Shown piece by piece: positions 34,536 to 44,431 of a stretch of 64,000 nucleotides of DNA. The position numbers and the translations under genes were made by a program. The notes below the pieces were generated by a model, which was not told where the DNA came from, searched no databases, and worked only from the letters and a program-made list of their open reading frames with translations. The stretch covers positions 1 through 64,000 of the forward strand of contig JADYUL010000003.1 of the NCBI GenBank assembly GCA_021531795.1. Direction: 5' to 3'. Source of the stretch: Lacrimispora saccharolytica. Its GTDB lineage: Bacteria; Bacillota; Clostridia; Lachnospirales; Lachnospiraceae. Within the stretch, counting starts at the first letter, position 1, and each line of letters begins with the position of its first letter.

Positions 34536-34563
34536 AAGGAACTGACTGGTCAGTTCCTTTTTT
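34536..34563 (+). terminator. Terminator after tRNA-Gln
   Basis: AAGGAACTGAC pairs with GTCAGTTCCTT across a two-base gap and is followed by a run of T. Confidence 0.88.
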
Positions 34564-34604
34564 GTTACTTAGAAAAAGTGTTGTAAGGACGCAACGGAGG
34601 CAGT

Positions 34605-35345
34605 ATGAAGGAATGGTACCGGAATGAATTTATATCTCAGGAATTCTCTCTGGCGCACAGAGTGCTGGAGGAGGAGCTGCCGTTCTATGAAGCAATTGCT
34701 AAGGGCGACCTGGAATACGTCGAGGAAAATATAAGAGAGCAGGAATTTGTTAATCCTGAGGGAATGGGTAAACTTTCTGAGAATCCGGTTCAGAATATAA
34801 GGTATCATTTTGTGGTAACTATGGCTCTTATCACAAGATATATAATTCATGCCGGAATGGAGCAGGAGAAGGCATACAGACTGAGTGACTTCTATATTCT
34901 TAAGATGGATGGACTAAGCACCATAGAGGAGATAGGAGCACTTCATGATGAGATGTGCCTGGATATCTGTAAGCAGATGATACGTATTAAGAAGCTTCAT
35001 GTCTTATCCAAGCAGGTGGTATTAAGCTTAGACTACATCTACAGCCATATTCATAACAGAATTACAATAAAAGAATTGAGCGTATATCTGGGACTTTCGG
35101 AGAGCTATTTCTCCAAACTGTTTTCCCGCGAAATGGGAATACCTGTCAGCGAATATATCATGAGGCTCAAGATAGAGAAAGCCAAGAATTTGCTGCAATA
35201 CTCAGACACTGACATAGTAGGCATAGCCAACTACCTGGCGTTTTCATCCCAGAGTCATTTCATCTGCGTTTTCAAGAAATATGAAGGAATCACACCTCAC
35301 AAATTCAGGGAGCGTCACTTCAGAACCAACTGGGGATTGGGATAA
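34605..35345 (+). CDS. AraC-family transcriptional regulator
   Basis: A 246-residue regulator. The N-terminal part (about 1-135) is a helical domain I do not recognise by name, and the C-terminal part (about 145-243) is a double helix-turn-helix AraC domain: ITIKELSVYLGLSESYFSKLFSREMG, then SDTDIVGIANYLAFSSQSHFICVFKKYEGITPHKFRE (both within 35061-35313). The target genes are unknown; the N-terminal domain does not resemble a sugar-binding cupin. An ACGGAGG site precedes the ATG. It stands alone between tRNA-Gln and DUF1846. Confidence 0.88.
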   Translation: MKEWYRNEFISQEFSLAHRVLEEELPFYEAIAKGDLEYVEENIREQEFVNPEGMGKLSENPVQNIRYHFVVTMALITRYIIHAGMEQEKAYRLSDFYILKMDGLSTIEEIGALHDEMCLDICKQMIRIKKLHVLSKQVVLSLDYIYSHIHNRITIKELSVYLGLSESYFSKLFSREMGIPVSEYIMRLKIEKAKNLLQYSDTDIVGIANYLAFSSQSHFICVFKKYEGITPHKFRERHFRTNWGLG

Positions 35346-35351
35346 GCGAAA

Positions 35352-35400
35352 GTTGAGACAACTACGGATTGGGACAAGACAAAAGAACCGTCCCTGCGAC
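35352..35400 (+). repeat. Intergenic GGGAC/GTCCC element
   Basis: Inverted GGGAC (35371-35375) and GTCCC (35390-35394) surround AAGAACC. It resembles a dispersed short repeat with the core AAAAGAACCGTCCC that I associate with clostridial genomes. Only one copy is in this window, so repeat status rests on recognition. Confidence 0.5.
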
Positions 35401-35462
35401 AAGGTATTGCGATACGTGAATTATAGGTGTATTATTTATTGATAGGAATACTATATCAGAGA

Positions 35463-35492
35463 GGATATGTATATTAGGCATATCCCCTTTTT
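35463..35492 (+). terminator. Hairpin with T run ahead of DUF1846 gene
   Basis: GGATATG (35463-35469) pairs with CATATCC (35479-35485), followed by CCTTTTT. It may end upstream transcription or act as a leader attenuator of the DUF1846 gene. Confidence 0.5.
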
Positions 35493-35514
35493 ATTTATGC
35501 AGAGAGGGAATGGA

Positions 35515-37002
35515 ATGAAGATCGGATTTGATAATGATAAGTATCTGAAGATGCAGTCAGAGCATATCAGAGAGAGGATCAGCAAGTTCGACAACAAGCT
35601 TTACCTGGAGTTTGGCGGCAAGCTCTTTGATGATTTTCATGCATCGAGAGTGCTTCCGGGATTTATGCCCGACAGTAAGCTTAGGATGCTTCTGCAGCTG
35701 AAGGATCAGGCGGAGATTGTTGTTGTAATCAGTGCGGAGGATATTGAGAGTAACAAGATCAGAGGTGATTACGGAATTACCTATGATATGGATGTACTGA
35801 GACTGATTGATGCCTTTAAAGGTATAGGACTTATGGTGGGCAGCATCTGTATCACCAAGTATAACAGTCAGATTGCTGCGGATCAGTTCATTGATAAATT
35901 AAATTCTCTTGGAATAAAGTCATATAAGCACTACAAGATTCCGGGTTATCCTTCGGATATAGAGAAGATAGTAAGCGAAGAGGGCTATGGCAGGAATGAA
36001 TATATTGAGACGGAGAGACCTCTGGTAGTCATTACCGCTCCGGGACCCGGTTCAGGTAAGATGGCTACCTGTCTGTCACAGCTCTATCATGAGCATAAGA
36101 GAGGCATTAAGGCCGGATACGCCAAGTTCGAGACCTTCCCGATCTGGAACCTGCCGCTTAAGCATCCGGTCAATATGGCATATGAGGCAGCGACGGCTGA
36201 TCTTAACGATGTCAACATGATTGATCCCTTCCATCTGGAGAATTACGGTGTTACCACTGTTAACTATAACCGTGATGTGGAGATATTCCCTGTATTGAAT
36301 GCCATTTTTGAGCAGATCCTGGGAGAGAGCCCTTACAAGTCTCCGACAGATATGGGTGTAAATATGGCAGGTAATTGTATAATAGATGATGAGGTATGCC
36401 GTCAGGCCTCGAACCAGGAGATTATCAGAAGGTATTACACCTGTCTGTGCGACCTGAAGAGAGGCAAGGATTGTGTTGAGGATAAGTATAAGCTTGAGCT
36501 TATCATGAAGCAGGCAAGCCTTAGTGTCGAGGACAGACCTGTGGTTAACGCAGCCCTTACCCGTGAAGAGCAGACAGGTCATCCGGCAGCATCCATAGAG
36601 CTTCCTGACGGAAGACTTGTTACCGGAAAGACAACGGATTTGCTTGGAGCTGCCTCTGCGGTACTGCTCAATTCCCTTAAAGAGCTTGCGGGAATCGACC
36701 ATGAGCTTCACCTTGTGTCACCAAGCGCAATTGAGCCTATCCAGAAGCTTAAGACAGGCTATCTTGGAAGCAGGAACCCCAGACTTCACACCGATGAGAT
36801 ACTGATTGCGCTGTCAATTTCCGCCGCGAGTGATGAGAAGGCTAAGCTTGCCTTAGATCAGGTTCCGAAGCTTCGCGGACTTGAGGCACATTCCTCAGTG
36901 CTGCTCTCGAGCGTGGATGAGCAGACCTTTAAGAGACTGGGAATCAGACTTACAAGCGAACCTAAGTATGAAGAGAGTGACAAGATGTATCACAAGCATT
37001 AA
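35515..37002 (+). CDS. DUF1846 domain protein
   Basis: A 495-residue protein of the DUF1846 family, found widely in Firmicutes and of unsettled function. It contains a P-loop-like VVITAPGPGSGKMATCLSQLYHE stretch (36027-36095) and conserved YAKFETFPIWNLPLKHPVN. The family is annotated as a putative nucleotide-binding protein. The ATG at 35515 is preferred; the earlier ATG at 35467 lies inside the leader hairpin. A hairpin follows the gene. Confidence 0.9.
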   Translation: MKIGFDNDKYLKMQSEHIRERISKFDNKLYLEFGGKLFDDFHASRVLPGFMPDSKLRMLLQLKDQAEIVVVISAEDIESNKIRGDYGITYDMDVLRLIDAFKGIGLMVGSICITKYNSQIAADQFIDKLNSLGIKSYKHYKIPGYPSDIEKIVSEEGYGRNEYIETERPLVVITAPGPGSGKMATCLSQLYHEHKRGIKAGYAKFETFPIWNLPLKHPVNMAYEAATADLNDVNMIDPFHLENYGVTTVNYNRDVEIFPVLNAIFEQILGESPYKSPTDMGVNMAGNCIIDDEVCRQASNQEIIRRYYTCLCDLKRGKDCVEDKYKLELIMKQASLSVEDRPVVNAALTREEQTGHPAASIELPDGRLVTGKTTDLLGAASAVLLNSLKELAGIDHELHLVSPSAIEPIQKLKTGYLGSRNPRLHTDEILIALSISAASDEKAKLALDQVPKLRGLEAHSSVLLSSVDEQTFKRLGIRLTSEPKYEESDKMYHKH

Positions 37003-37013
37003 GTATTATAAGC

Positions 37014-37040
37014 AATGGCGGCCTTTAGCCGCCATTCTTT
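37014..37040 (+). terminator. Terminator after DUF1846 gene
   Basis: AATGGCGGC (37014-37022) pairs with CCGCCATT (37029-37036), followed by CTTTG. The T tract is short. Confidence 0.65.
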
Positions 37041-37091
37041 GTGTAAAAGCGCGATTTCACCAATACATCACACTTTTTCACACATATTTAA

Positions 37092-37119
37092 TTGATTTTA
37101 GTGATTTTAATAGTATAAT
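37092..37119 (+). promoter_or_regulatory. Promoter of ftsH
   Basis: TTGATT (37092-37097) and TATAAT (37114-37119) are 16 bases apart. Initiation would be near 37126. Confidence 0.6.
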
Positions 37120-37203
37120 CAAACTGACAATTTAGAGAGTATAATGCGTTTTTTCCATATAATGATCGGGAAAAAGGCAGTATGTTTAGAAAGCAGGTTT
37201 AAG

Positions 37204-39207
37204 ATGGGAGATAACACAGAGAATTACGGTGGAGGTAATTACCCGGGAGGAAACGGCTCGGGTAATCAGAATAACCGTAATAATGCGCCGGGCGGTCCGA
37301 GCAGTGGCAAGCCTCCAAGAAAACAGAGTCTTCTTATGCTCCTGGTTGCGTGTCTTATGACATTGCTGTTTATGAGCTATTTCATGAAGGCGATTAACGG
37401 TGCCACCAGTAAGGAGATTTCTTACGATGAGTTCGTGACCATGGTTGAGACCGGCCAGGTTAAGAGCGTATATATTGACCAGGATAAAATCACAATTACT
37501 CCGAATATAGGTGAGTCGGAGAAGGAAAACAGCGATTCGCTGTTGTTTGGCCCCAAGCCGCAGATTACATATTATACAGGTAAAGCCGAGGGCGGAGACC
37601 AGCTGACGGAGAGGCTGCTTAGAGCGGGAGTTGAGATTAATAATGAGATTCCCGACAATTCGAGCTGGCTTTTGTCAATGCTGCTTACTTATATTCTGCC
37701 GATACTTCTGTTATGGGGACTGATGAGTCTGCTGTATCGTAAGATGAACGGAAGCGGTGGAATCATGGGCGTGGGCAAGAGCAATGCCAAGGTCTATGTT
37801 GAGAAGGAAACCGGAGTCACCTTTGCGGATGTTGCAGGAGAGGATGAGGCGAAGGAATCTCTTGTTGAGGTTGTGGACTTCCTTCATGATCCCACAAAGT
37901 ATACCAAGATCGGTGCCAAACTGCCTAAGGGTGCACTTCTTGTGGGACCTCCCGGAACAGGTAAGACACTGCTTGCCAAGGCAGTTGCGGGTGAGGCCAA
38001 GGTACCGTTCTTCTCGCTTACCGGTTCGGACTTTATAGAGATGTATGTCGGTGTCGGAGCTTCAAGAGTAAGAGACCTGTTTAAGGAAGCCAATAAGATG
38101 GCACCCTGTATCATCTTCATTGATGAGATAGATGCGATCGGAAGAAGCCGTGACAGCAGATACGGCGGAGGCAATGAGGAGCGTGAGCAGACGCTTAATC
38201 AGCTTCTGTCAGAGATGGATGGCTTTGATACAACCAAGGGAATATTGGTGCTTGGAGCGACCAACAGACCCGAGATCCTTGACAAGGCGCTTCTGCGTCC
38301 GGGTCGATTCGACAGAAGAATCATTGTTGAAAAGCCGGACCTTAAGGGACGTGTGGAGATACTTAAGGTTCATGCCAAGGACGTTAAGATGGATGAGACC
38401 GTTGACTTTGATGAGATTGCGCTTGCAACCTCCGGAGCAGTTGGTTCTGACCTTGCCAACATGATTAATGAGGCAGCAATAAATGCAGTTAAGGATAAGA
38501 GGGAATTCGTATCCCAGAAGGATCTTTTCCAGGCGGTTGAGCAGGTGCTTGTCGGAAAAGAAAAGAAGGACAGAATTATGTCAACCGAGGAAAGAAAGAT
38601 AGTATCCTACCACGAGGTTGGACATGCACTTATTTCTGCGCTTCAGAAGAATTCCGAGCCCGTGCAGAAGATTACCATTGTTCCAAGAACCATGGGAGCC
38701 CTGGGCTATGTTATGCAGGTACCTGAGGAAGAGAAATATCTTAATACAGAGGCAGAGCTTCGTTCCATGCTCATAGGATATCTGGGAGGTCGGGCTGCAG
38801 AAGAGATAGTATTCGACACTGTAACTACGGGCGCATCCAATGATATTGAGAAGGCAACGGATATAGCCAAGGCCATGGTAACCCAGTACGGTATGAGCAA
38901 GAAGTTTGGTCTCATAGGTCTTGCAACCGTTGAAAGCAAGTATTTGTCGGGAGAGGCTACTCTTAACTGTGCGGATTCTACGGCAGCAGAGGTTGATAAG
39001 GAAGTAATGAAGATTCTTAGCGAGAGCTATGAAGAGGCTAAGAAGATGCTTACCGAGAACAGAGAGGTGCTTGATAAGATAGCTGATTATCTTATTGAGA
39101 AGGAAACCATTACCGGTAAGGAATTTATGAAGATATTCAGGGAACTTAAGGGATTACCTGAGCCTGACGAGAATACCATGAAGGAAGCACGTATCAGGAT
39201 GAAATAA
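37204..39207 (+). CDS. ftsH: ATP-dependent zinc metalloprotease FtsH
   Basis: A 667-residue membrane AAA+ protease that degrades misassembled membrane proteins and regulators. Two membrane segments (about residues 40-60 and 155-178) flank an extracytoplasmic domain. The AAA module has GPPGTGKT (about 248-255), [11 protein letters not shown] and the second region RPGRFDRR; the peptidase site is HEVGH (about 470), slightly unlike the usual HEAGH. A Gly/Asn-rich N-terminal tail precedes the first helix. An in-frame ATG at 37144 could extend the protein by 20 residues, and neither start has a strong ribosome-binding site. A strong terminator follows. Confidence 0.94.
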   Translation: MGDNTENYGGGNYPGGNGSGNQNNRNNAPGGPSSGKPPRKQSLLMLLVACLMTLLFMSYFMKAINGATSKEISYDEFVTMVETGQVKSVYIDQDKITITPNIGESEKENSDSLLFGPKPQITYYTGKAEGGDQLTERLLRAGVEINNEIPDNSSWLLSMLLTYILPILLLWGLMSLLYRKMNGSGGIMGVGKSNAKVYVEKETGVTFADVAGEDEAKESLVEVVDFLHDPTKYTKIGAKLPKGALLVGPPGTGKTLLAKAVAGEAKVPFFSLTGSDFIEMYVGVGASRVRDLFKEANKMAPCIIFIDEIDAIGRSRDSRYGGGNEEREQTLNQLLSEMDGFDTTKGILVLGATNRPEILDKALLRPGRFDRRIIVEKPDLKGRVEILKVHAKDVKMDETVDFDEIALATSGAVGSDLANMINEAAINAVKDKREFVSQKDLFQAVEQVLVGKEKKDRIMSTEERKIVSYHEVGHALISALQKNSEPVQKITIVPRTMGALGYVMQVPEEEKYLNTEAELRSMLIGYLGGRAAEEIVFDTVTTGASNDIEKATDIAKAMVTQYGMSKKFGLIGLATVESKYLSGEATLNCADSTAAEVDKEVMKILSESYEEAKKMLTENREVLDKIADYLIEKETITGKEFMKIFRELKGLPEPDENTMKEARIRMK

Positions 39208-39212
39208 AAAAA

Positions 39213-39242
39213 ACGGTCGGTAAAATACCGACCGCTTTTTTT
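39213..39242 (+). terminator. Terminator after ftsH
   Basis: CGGTCGGTA (39214-39222) pairs with TACCGACCG (39226-39234) and is followed by seven T. Confidence 0.92.
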
Positions 39243-39314
39243 AAAGACAATCCATTACAGATGTGTTAGAATAACTATGTGTGCATAATAATATGCGGAT
39301 AGGAAGTATTATAA

Positions 39315-40691
39315 ATGTCAGAAATTAATAAGGATACCAATAATGGTACAAGCAATAACACATATCCGGATATCGGTGAAGAGATAAAGGACCAGGTTAA
39401 TCAGGCGGTTGCCTCAGGGGACTTCTCGAACTTAAGCAGCGTCATATCACAGACTGTTGCAGGGGTGCTGGGAGAGGTCGGCAATGGGATTAATCAGGCT
39501 TCAAGTATAATAAGGACTTCTGTATCGACAAGTACTTTAGATGCTATGAATCAGGCGCGTGAGCAGGCCAGACTCTATCATGAGCAGCAGGAGGCGAAGC
39601 TTAGAGCCAATAAGGAGAAGCGTTCACAGTATGTGGTTAAGCCGGGACAGTCTACAGGAGCTGTCACATCAAATAAGCCTGTGGGCTTTGGCTTATCGTC
39701 TAGTCGTGTGAAGTTTATCAACAAGGGTGCGGTGTCGGGACCGATATCCGTTCTCATGGGAGCGAGCGGCACAATAGTGTTCGGCACGCTTTTCATCTCA
39801 AATCTTAGCTATTTCTTTGACGGTGGCTTTACGGTTGCGGATGTTGTGCTCTTAAGTATTCTGTTTGGAGGCTTTCTTCTTGCATCTGTTTTATCCTTAA
39901 TCAGCGGTATTAATAAGAACCGAATGCTTGACAAGGCAAAGAAGATAAGAAAGCTCTGCTGTGAGAAACTATATTGTACAGTGGATGACATTGTATCAGC
40001 TACCGGTACAGACAGAAACAGGACTGTTAAGGATATTAAGAAGATATTGGCTAAGGGTTTCTTCCCCGAAGGATATATGGATGAAGATAATACCACCTTC
40101 ATGGCATCAGACGCTGTATATAAGCAGTATCAGGATGCTGAGAAGAATCGTATGTTAAGGGAAGCTGAGGAGGCCAAGAAGTTGCTTGACAATCAGGATG
40201 TTAATCCGGATAAGACAGTGACACTTACACCCGAGCAGCAGGCTGAGCTTGCAGCAATGATAAAAGAGGGTAACAAATCATGCAGCAGACTGCATGAACT
40301 GAATGACAGCATACCGGGCGAAGCCATTACTGAGAAGCTGAATACAACCGAGAAGTTACTGACTGATATATTCGCAAGAGTGAAGGAGCATCCGGAGCAG
40401 ATGAAGAACTGTCATAAGCTTATGGACTACCATCTGCCGACCATGCTTAAGCTTGTCGAAGCATATGGGGAATACGATAAGGTCTCTGTTCCCGGTGATG
40501 ATATAATTAAAGCTAAGGAAGAGATTGAGAAGACAATAGATGTAATCAATCAGGCCTTTACAGAGCTGCTTAACAGATTATTTAGGGATTCAGTCTGGGA
40601 CGTTACGGCTGATGCCAAGGTGCTTAAGTCCATGCTTAGCCAGGATGGTCTGACCGGTGATATAGGATTAAAGAATACTGAGGAGGTATAA
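39315..40691 (+). CDS. XpaC-like membrane protein (5-bromo-4-chloroindolyl phosphate hydrolysis family)
   Basis: A 458-residue protein. The N-terminal part is polar and rich in Gln and Ser, two membrane segments lie at about 140-162 and 172-195, and the remainder is helical with coiled-coil-like stretches around 250-300. It matches the XpaC family, named for an effect on an indicator substrate, whose true function is not known. XpaC genes commonly pair with telA, as here with a gap of three bases. Relatives of this pair are linked to stress and toxic-anion tolerance in some bacteria. Confidence 0.82.
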   Translation: MSEINKDTNNGTSNNTYPDIGEEIKDQVNQAVASGDFSNLSSVISQTVAGVLGEVGNGINQASSIIRTSVSTSTLDAMNQAREQARLYHEQQEAKLRANKEKRSQYVVKPGQSTGAVTSNKPVGFGLSSSRVKFINKGAVSGPISVLMGASGTIVFGTLFISNLSYFFDGGFTVADVVLLSILFGGFLLASVLSLISGINKNRMLDKAKKIRKLCCEKLYCTVDDIVSATGTDRNRTVKDIKKILAKGFFPEGYMDEDNTTFMASDAVYKQYQDAEKNRMLREAEEAKKLLDNQDVNPDKTVTLTPEQQAELAAMIKEGNKSCSRLHELNDSIPGEAITEKLNTTEKLLTDIFARVKEHPEQMKNCHKLMDYHLPTMLKLVEAYGEYDKVSVPGDDIIKAKEEIEKTIDVINQAFTELLNRLFRDSVWDVTADAKVLKSMLSQDGLTGDIGLKNTEEV

Positions 40692-40694
40692 GAG

Positions 40695-41771
40695 ATGGCC
40701 GAGGAATTATTGACTAAAGAGTTTACAACAGAATTGAGTGAGGAAGAGAAGGAGACAGTCAATGAATACGTAAGTAATATCGATATCAATGACAGTCAGA
40801 TGGTGCTTCAGTACGGAGCCGGGGTTCAGAAAGAGATTGCCAATTTCTCAGAGGCAGCACTTGGAAGTGTTAAGAATAAGGATCTGAGTGAAATAGGTGA
40901 GCTTCTGACCGGAGTTGTAACGGAGCTTAAGGATTTCGATGCTACGGAAGAAAAGGGTTTCCTTGGATTATTCAAGAAGGCCGGCAACAGAATGACAGCC
41001 ATTAAGGCAAAGTATGACAAGGCTGAGAAGAATATCAATAACATTGTTAAAGTCATGGAAGGTCATCAGGTTACTCTGATGAAGGATATTGCCATGTTAG
41101 ATCAGATGTATGAGACAAACCTTAAGTATTTCAAGGAGTTGTCATTATACATCGTCGCAGGTAAAGAGAAGCTTAAGGAAGCCAGAGAGGTTGAGCTTCC
41201 CAAACTTTTAGCCAAGGCAGAAGAGTCGGGACTTCCTGAGGATGCTCAGGCAGCTAAGGACTATGCTTCAATGGTAGACAGATTCGAAAAGAAGGTGTTC
41301 GACCTTGAGCTTACACGTAATATATCCATGCAGATGGCTCCTCAGATCAGACTGATTCAGTCCAATGATACAGTCATGACCGAGAAGATTCAGTCTACAC
41401 TTCTTAATACAATTCCGCTTTGGAAGAGTCAGATGATTATCGCCATTGGTCTTGATCACTCTCAGGATGCTGCAAGAGCACAGAGAGAGGTAACTGATGC
41501 AACCAATGAATTGCTTAAGAAGAATGCGGAGGCACTCAAGATGGCATCTATTGATACAGCTAAGGAGAGCGAGAGAGGCATCGTTGATATCGAGACTCTG
41601 ACACAGACTAATCAGACACTTATCGAGACCTTCGATGAAGTTATGAAGATTCAGGCTGAGGGACGCACCAAGCGTGCTGAGGCTGAGGTTGAACTTCAGA
41701 GAATCGAGAATGAGATGAAGGCCAAGCTTATCGAAGTCAGCTCTCAGTCTAAGGCTCAGCCTACTGAATAA
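40695..41771 (+). CDS. telA: Toxic anion resistance protein (TelA family)
   Basis: A 358-residue, almost entirely helical protein of the TelA/KlaA family. The conserved LFKKAGNRMTAIKAKYDKAEKNI and LDQMYETNLKYFKELSLYI, and later NTIPLWKSQMIIAIGLDHSQ, are characteristic. The family was named from tellurite resistance plasmids, but chromosomal members are often linked to envelope stress. It follows the XpaC-like gene in one operon and is closed by a terminator. Confidence 0.9.
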   Translation: MAEELLTKEFTTELSEEEKETVNEYVSNIDINDSQMVLQYGAGVQKEIANFSEAALGSVKNKDLSEIGELLTGVVTELKDFDATEEKGFLGLFKKAGNRMTAIKAKYDKAEKNINNIVKVMEGHQVTLMKDIAMLDQMYETNLKYFKELSLYIVAGKEKLKEAREVELPKLLAKAEESGLPEDAQAAKDYASMVDRFEKKVFDLELTRNISMQMAPQIRLIQSNDTVMTEKIQSTLLNTIPLWKSQMIIAIGLDHSQDAARAQREVTDATNELLKKNAEALKMASIDTAKESERGIVDIETLTQTNQTLIETFDEVMKIQAEGRTKRAEAEVELQRIENEMKAKLIEVSSQSKAQPTE

Positions 41772-41798
41772 TATCAATAAAAATATGCTTTTTATGGG

Positions 41799-41830
41799 GG
41801 TTGTGGACTGTTTACGGTCCGCAACCTTTT
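41799..41830 (+). terminator. Terminator after telA
   Basis: GGTTGTGGAC (41799-41808) pairs with GTCCGCAACC (41817-41826) and is followed by four T. Confidence 0.8.
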
Positions 41831-41896
41831 GATGTAGAAATAAGTAAATTCGCACACAACGACAAAGAAATAATGTAGATTAAGGAAGTAACAGCG

Positions 41897-43234
41897 TTGA
41901 ACCTTGCCAGTCTTGGGTTTATATTTCATTTTCTGCCCATATTCCTAATTGCATATTATTTATCTCCTGTAAGATTCAGGAAATACACACTTCTTTTGGG
42001 AAGCCTTGTATTCTATGCCATGTCCGGTTGGATAAACATAATAATTCTTGTGGGAATGACGATTATCAACTACCTCTGCCTCTACGGAATCAGTAAGTGT
42101 ACGCGAGGCAGATGTATGCTGCTTGCGTTGGGTGTTATTATTGATGTTGCAACGCTTATACTCTTTAAATACTTCAATACGGGAATCGCAATCCCGCTGG
42201 GCTTAAGCTTCTATAATTTTGCGATGCTGTCATCACTGATAGATTCCTATAGGGGCAAGATCAAGGGAGTTAAGTTTGTCGATTTTTTGACCTATGTGAC
42301 AATGTTTCCCCAGTTAATCTCAGGTCCGATTACAAGGTTTACTGAGATTGGTGGCAGGCTCAGCAAGCCCATAGTTGTAAAGCCGAGATTCCTTGAGCAG
42401 GGCATTACATTATTTGCTTTGGGTCTGTCATATAAGGTACTGCTTGCAGATAAATTCATGGCACTATGGAATAACATCTACAGAGTAGGTCCGCATGGAA
42501 TGGATGTTGCGACCGCCTGGCTTGGAGCCATAGGCTTTTCTCTTGAGATATATTTCGATTTTTTCGGTTATTCCATGATGGCAATAGGTATTGGAAGAAT
42601 ACTGGGATTCAGGCTTTCCGACAACTTCGATGACCCATACAGCACGAAGACTATGACGGGCTTTTGGCGCAAATGGCACATGACCCTTGGCAGATGGTTT
42701 AGGGATTATGTGTATATTCCGCTTGGAGGCAACAGAAAGGGAAAGGCAAGAACCGTATTTAACCTCTTTGCAGTGTGGATGCTTACGGCCATATGGCATG
42801 GTACGACTCTTAATTTCCTTGTTTGGGGATTGTTCTTATTTGTATTTATATTTCTCGAGAAGTACGTATACGGAAGCTTTCTTGAGAAGAGTAAGGTTCT
42901 GGGACATATCTATATGATGGTAATGATTCCCATATCCTGGATAATATTTAAAATCACTGATATTAATCTGTTATTTGAATATACATGCAGAATGTTTGGA
43001 ATTAAGCTTGAGGGAATGGCAGTAAACGGACTGAACAAGTTCGTATCGCTAATTACCGAGTATTGGTGGTTAGTGTTGATCGGGCTGATCTTTGCAAGTC
43101 CGCTGCCCAATTACCTGCTTAAGAAGTTCTTCCACAATCCGGTGTTAAAGCTCTTGATTCTTGTACTGTTCTGGTTCAGTATTTATGAACTCATTACGGT
43201 GGGAAGCAATCCTTTCTTATATTTTGCATTTTAG
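41897..43234 (+). CDS. MBOAT family O-acyltransferase (AlgI/DltB-like)
   Basis: A 445-residue polytopic membrane enzyme with about ten helices. It holds the family signatures GPITRF, FFGYSMMAIGIGRILG, FWRKWHMTLGRWFRDYVYIPLGG (42660-42728) and the catalytic histidine in TAIWHGTTLNFLVWG. MBOAT proteins of this branch pass acyl, usually acetyl, groups across the membrane to polysaccharides or teichoic acids. The adjacent SGNH hydrolase-like gene supports extracellular polymer O-acetylation. No dlt genes are present. The start codon is TTG, with AAGGAAG upstream. Confidence 0.9.
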   Translation: MNLASLGFIFHFLPIFLIAYYLSPVRFRKYTLLLGSLVFYAMSGWINIIILVGMTIINYLCLYGISKCTRGRCMLLALGVIIDVATLILFKYFNTGIAIPLGLSFYNFAMLSSLIDSYRGKIKGVKFVDFLTYVTMFPQLISGPITRFTEIGGRLSKPIVVKPRFLEQGITLFALGLSYKVLLADKFMALWNNIYRVGPHGMDVATAWLGAIGFSLEIYFDFFGYSMMAIGIGRILGFRLSDNFDDPYSTKTMTGFWRKWHMTLGRWFRDYVYIPLGGNRKGKARTVFNLFAVWMLTAIWHGTTLNFLVWGLFLFVFIFLEKYVYGSFLEKSKVLGHIYMMVMIPISWIIFKITDINLLFEYTCRMFGIKLEGMAVNGLNKFVSLITEYWWLVLIGLIFASPLPNYLLKKFFHNPVLKLLILVLFWFSIYELITVGSNPFLYFAF

Positions 43235-43250
43235 ATAAAGTGTGTAGTAA

Positions 43251-44423
43251 ATGAAGAAGAAATCAAATGGATGCCCTTTATTCATAATGATTATCATATC
43301 GGTCATAGCGGCGATGGCCATAGGACTTGCTCTTGGTGTGTGGGGAGATTATACCCTGAAGGTTGAGTGGGATAGACCGGTATTTTCATCTGTGGTTCTT
43401 GGAGAAAAGAAGGACAGTGAAATAAAGCAGGCTGTCAAGACACCCATAGATGACAGTGATGCGCTTGATGTGATGGCGGATGGGGTGAGTGAGGATACTG
43501 CCAATGATGCCTTAGACGTCAATGACAATGTTAACGGAAGCGAAGAAAATAAGGATAGTGAGGGAGATGGTGACAGTGCAGACCCTCAGGTAATAATAAC
43601 AAATGTCGACGCAGATGACGATTCTAACGACTCTGCGGAAGGCGAAAACTCAGACAAGTCCGCACTTAACGACGACCCGATGGCAGGACTTAACAGGATG
43701 GATGACATTGAGGATGTCACCGGTAAGCCTTATGTGGAAATAACCAAGGTGGGCGCCGTTGAGTTTGTGCCCTGGAATGACAATCCGGCCAGGTCTCCAT
43801 ATTACAAGAATCCGGGAGTCAGACCATTAAGCAGTAAGTACGAGTATAAGGATGTGGATGCAGACTATTTCGCGACCTCGCTGTTCATAGGAGATTCGCG
43901 CATCGAGGGTTTGCATGATTACAGTGGCTGGGACAAGGCTTATTTCGCATACAAGACGGGCTTATCCGTCTTCAATATGATGAGCGAGACCTTGAACACC
44001 AACGACGGCAAGTGCACCCTGTCCGAGGTGCTTGAGAACTACACCTTTGATAACATCTATATCATGATTGGTATCAATGAGCTCGGCAGCGGAACTGTGA
44101 GTGATTTTGCTGACAAATATAAGGAAAACCTTGAGACGATAAGGAGTCTGCAACAGGATGCCAGGATTATCATTCTTGGTATAATGTATGTAACCAAGGA
44201 ATATTCGGATTCTTCCGATGTGTATAATAATGATAATATCAATGCAAAAAACGCGGCAATTGCGTCATTCGCCAACGGAAGTGATATCTTCTATCTGGAT
44301 ATGAATCCGGCGGTGGTCGATGAGAATATGGCGCTGAGAGAGGATATTAGCTTTGACGGTGTGCACCTGATAGCGAAGTACTACTATTTGTGGACCGATT
44401 TCATGTGCAGTCATGGATATTAG
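43251..44423 (+). CDS. Membrane-anchored SGNH/GDSL-family protein
   Basis: A 390-residue exported protein with an N-terminal membrane segment (about residues 8-30), a low-complexity acidic Asp/Ser/Asn region (about 55-150) and a C-terminal SGNH domain. The catalytic serine is in FIGDSRIEGL (about 210), the Asn-bearing block is YIMIGINELG, and the Asp-His pair is in DGVHLIAKYYY (about 368). It directly follows the MBOAT gene. In AlgI/AlgJ-like and PatA/PatB-like systems such a protein accepts the acetyl group outside the cell and hands it to the polymer, which is the likely role here. Confidence 0.85.
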   Translation: MKKKSNGCPLFIMIIISVIAAMAIGLALGVWGDYTLKVEWDRPVFSSVVLGEKKDSEIKQAVKTPIDDSDALDVMADGVSEDTANDALDVNDNVNGSEENKDSEGDGDSADPQVIITNVDADDDSNDSAEGENSDKSALNDDPMAGLNRMDDIEDVTGKPYVEITKVGAVEFVPWNDNPARSPYYKNPGVRPLSSKYEYKDVDADYFATSLFIGDSRIEGLHDYSGWDKAYFAYKTGLSVFNMMSETLNTNDGKCTLSEVLENYTFDNIYIMIGINELGSGTVSDFADKYKENLETIRSLQQDARIIILGIMYVTKEYSDSSDVYNNDNINAKNAAIASFANGSDIFYLDMNPAVVDENMALREDISFDGVHLIAKYYYLWTDFMCSHGY

Positions 44424-44431
44424 GAGGAGAG

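Noticed and set aside
37144-37203. Longer ftsH start at 37144
   Set aside because: The added residues (MRFFHIMIGKK...) do not look like a normal FtsH N terminus; however the alternative has a weak ribosome-binding site, so the choice is not certain.
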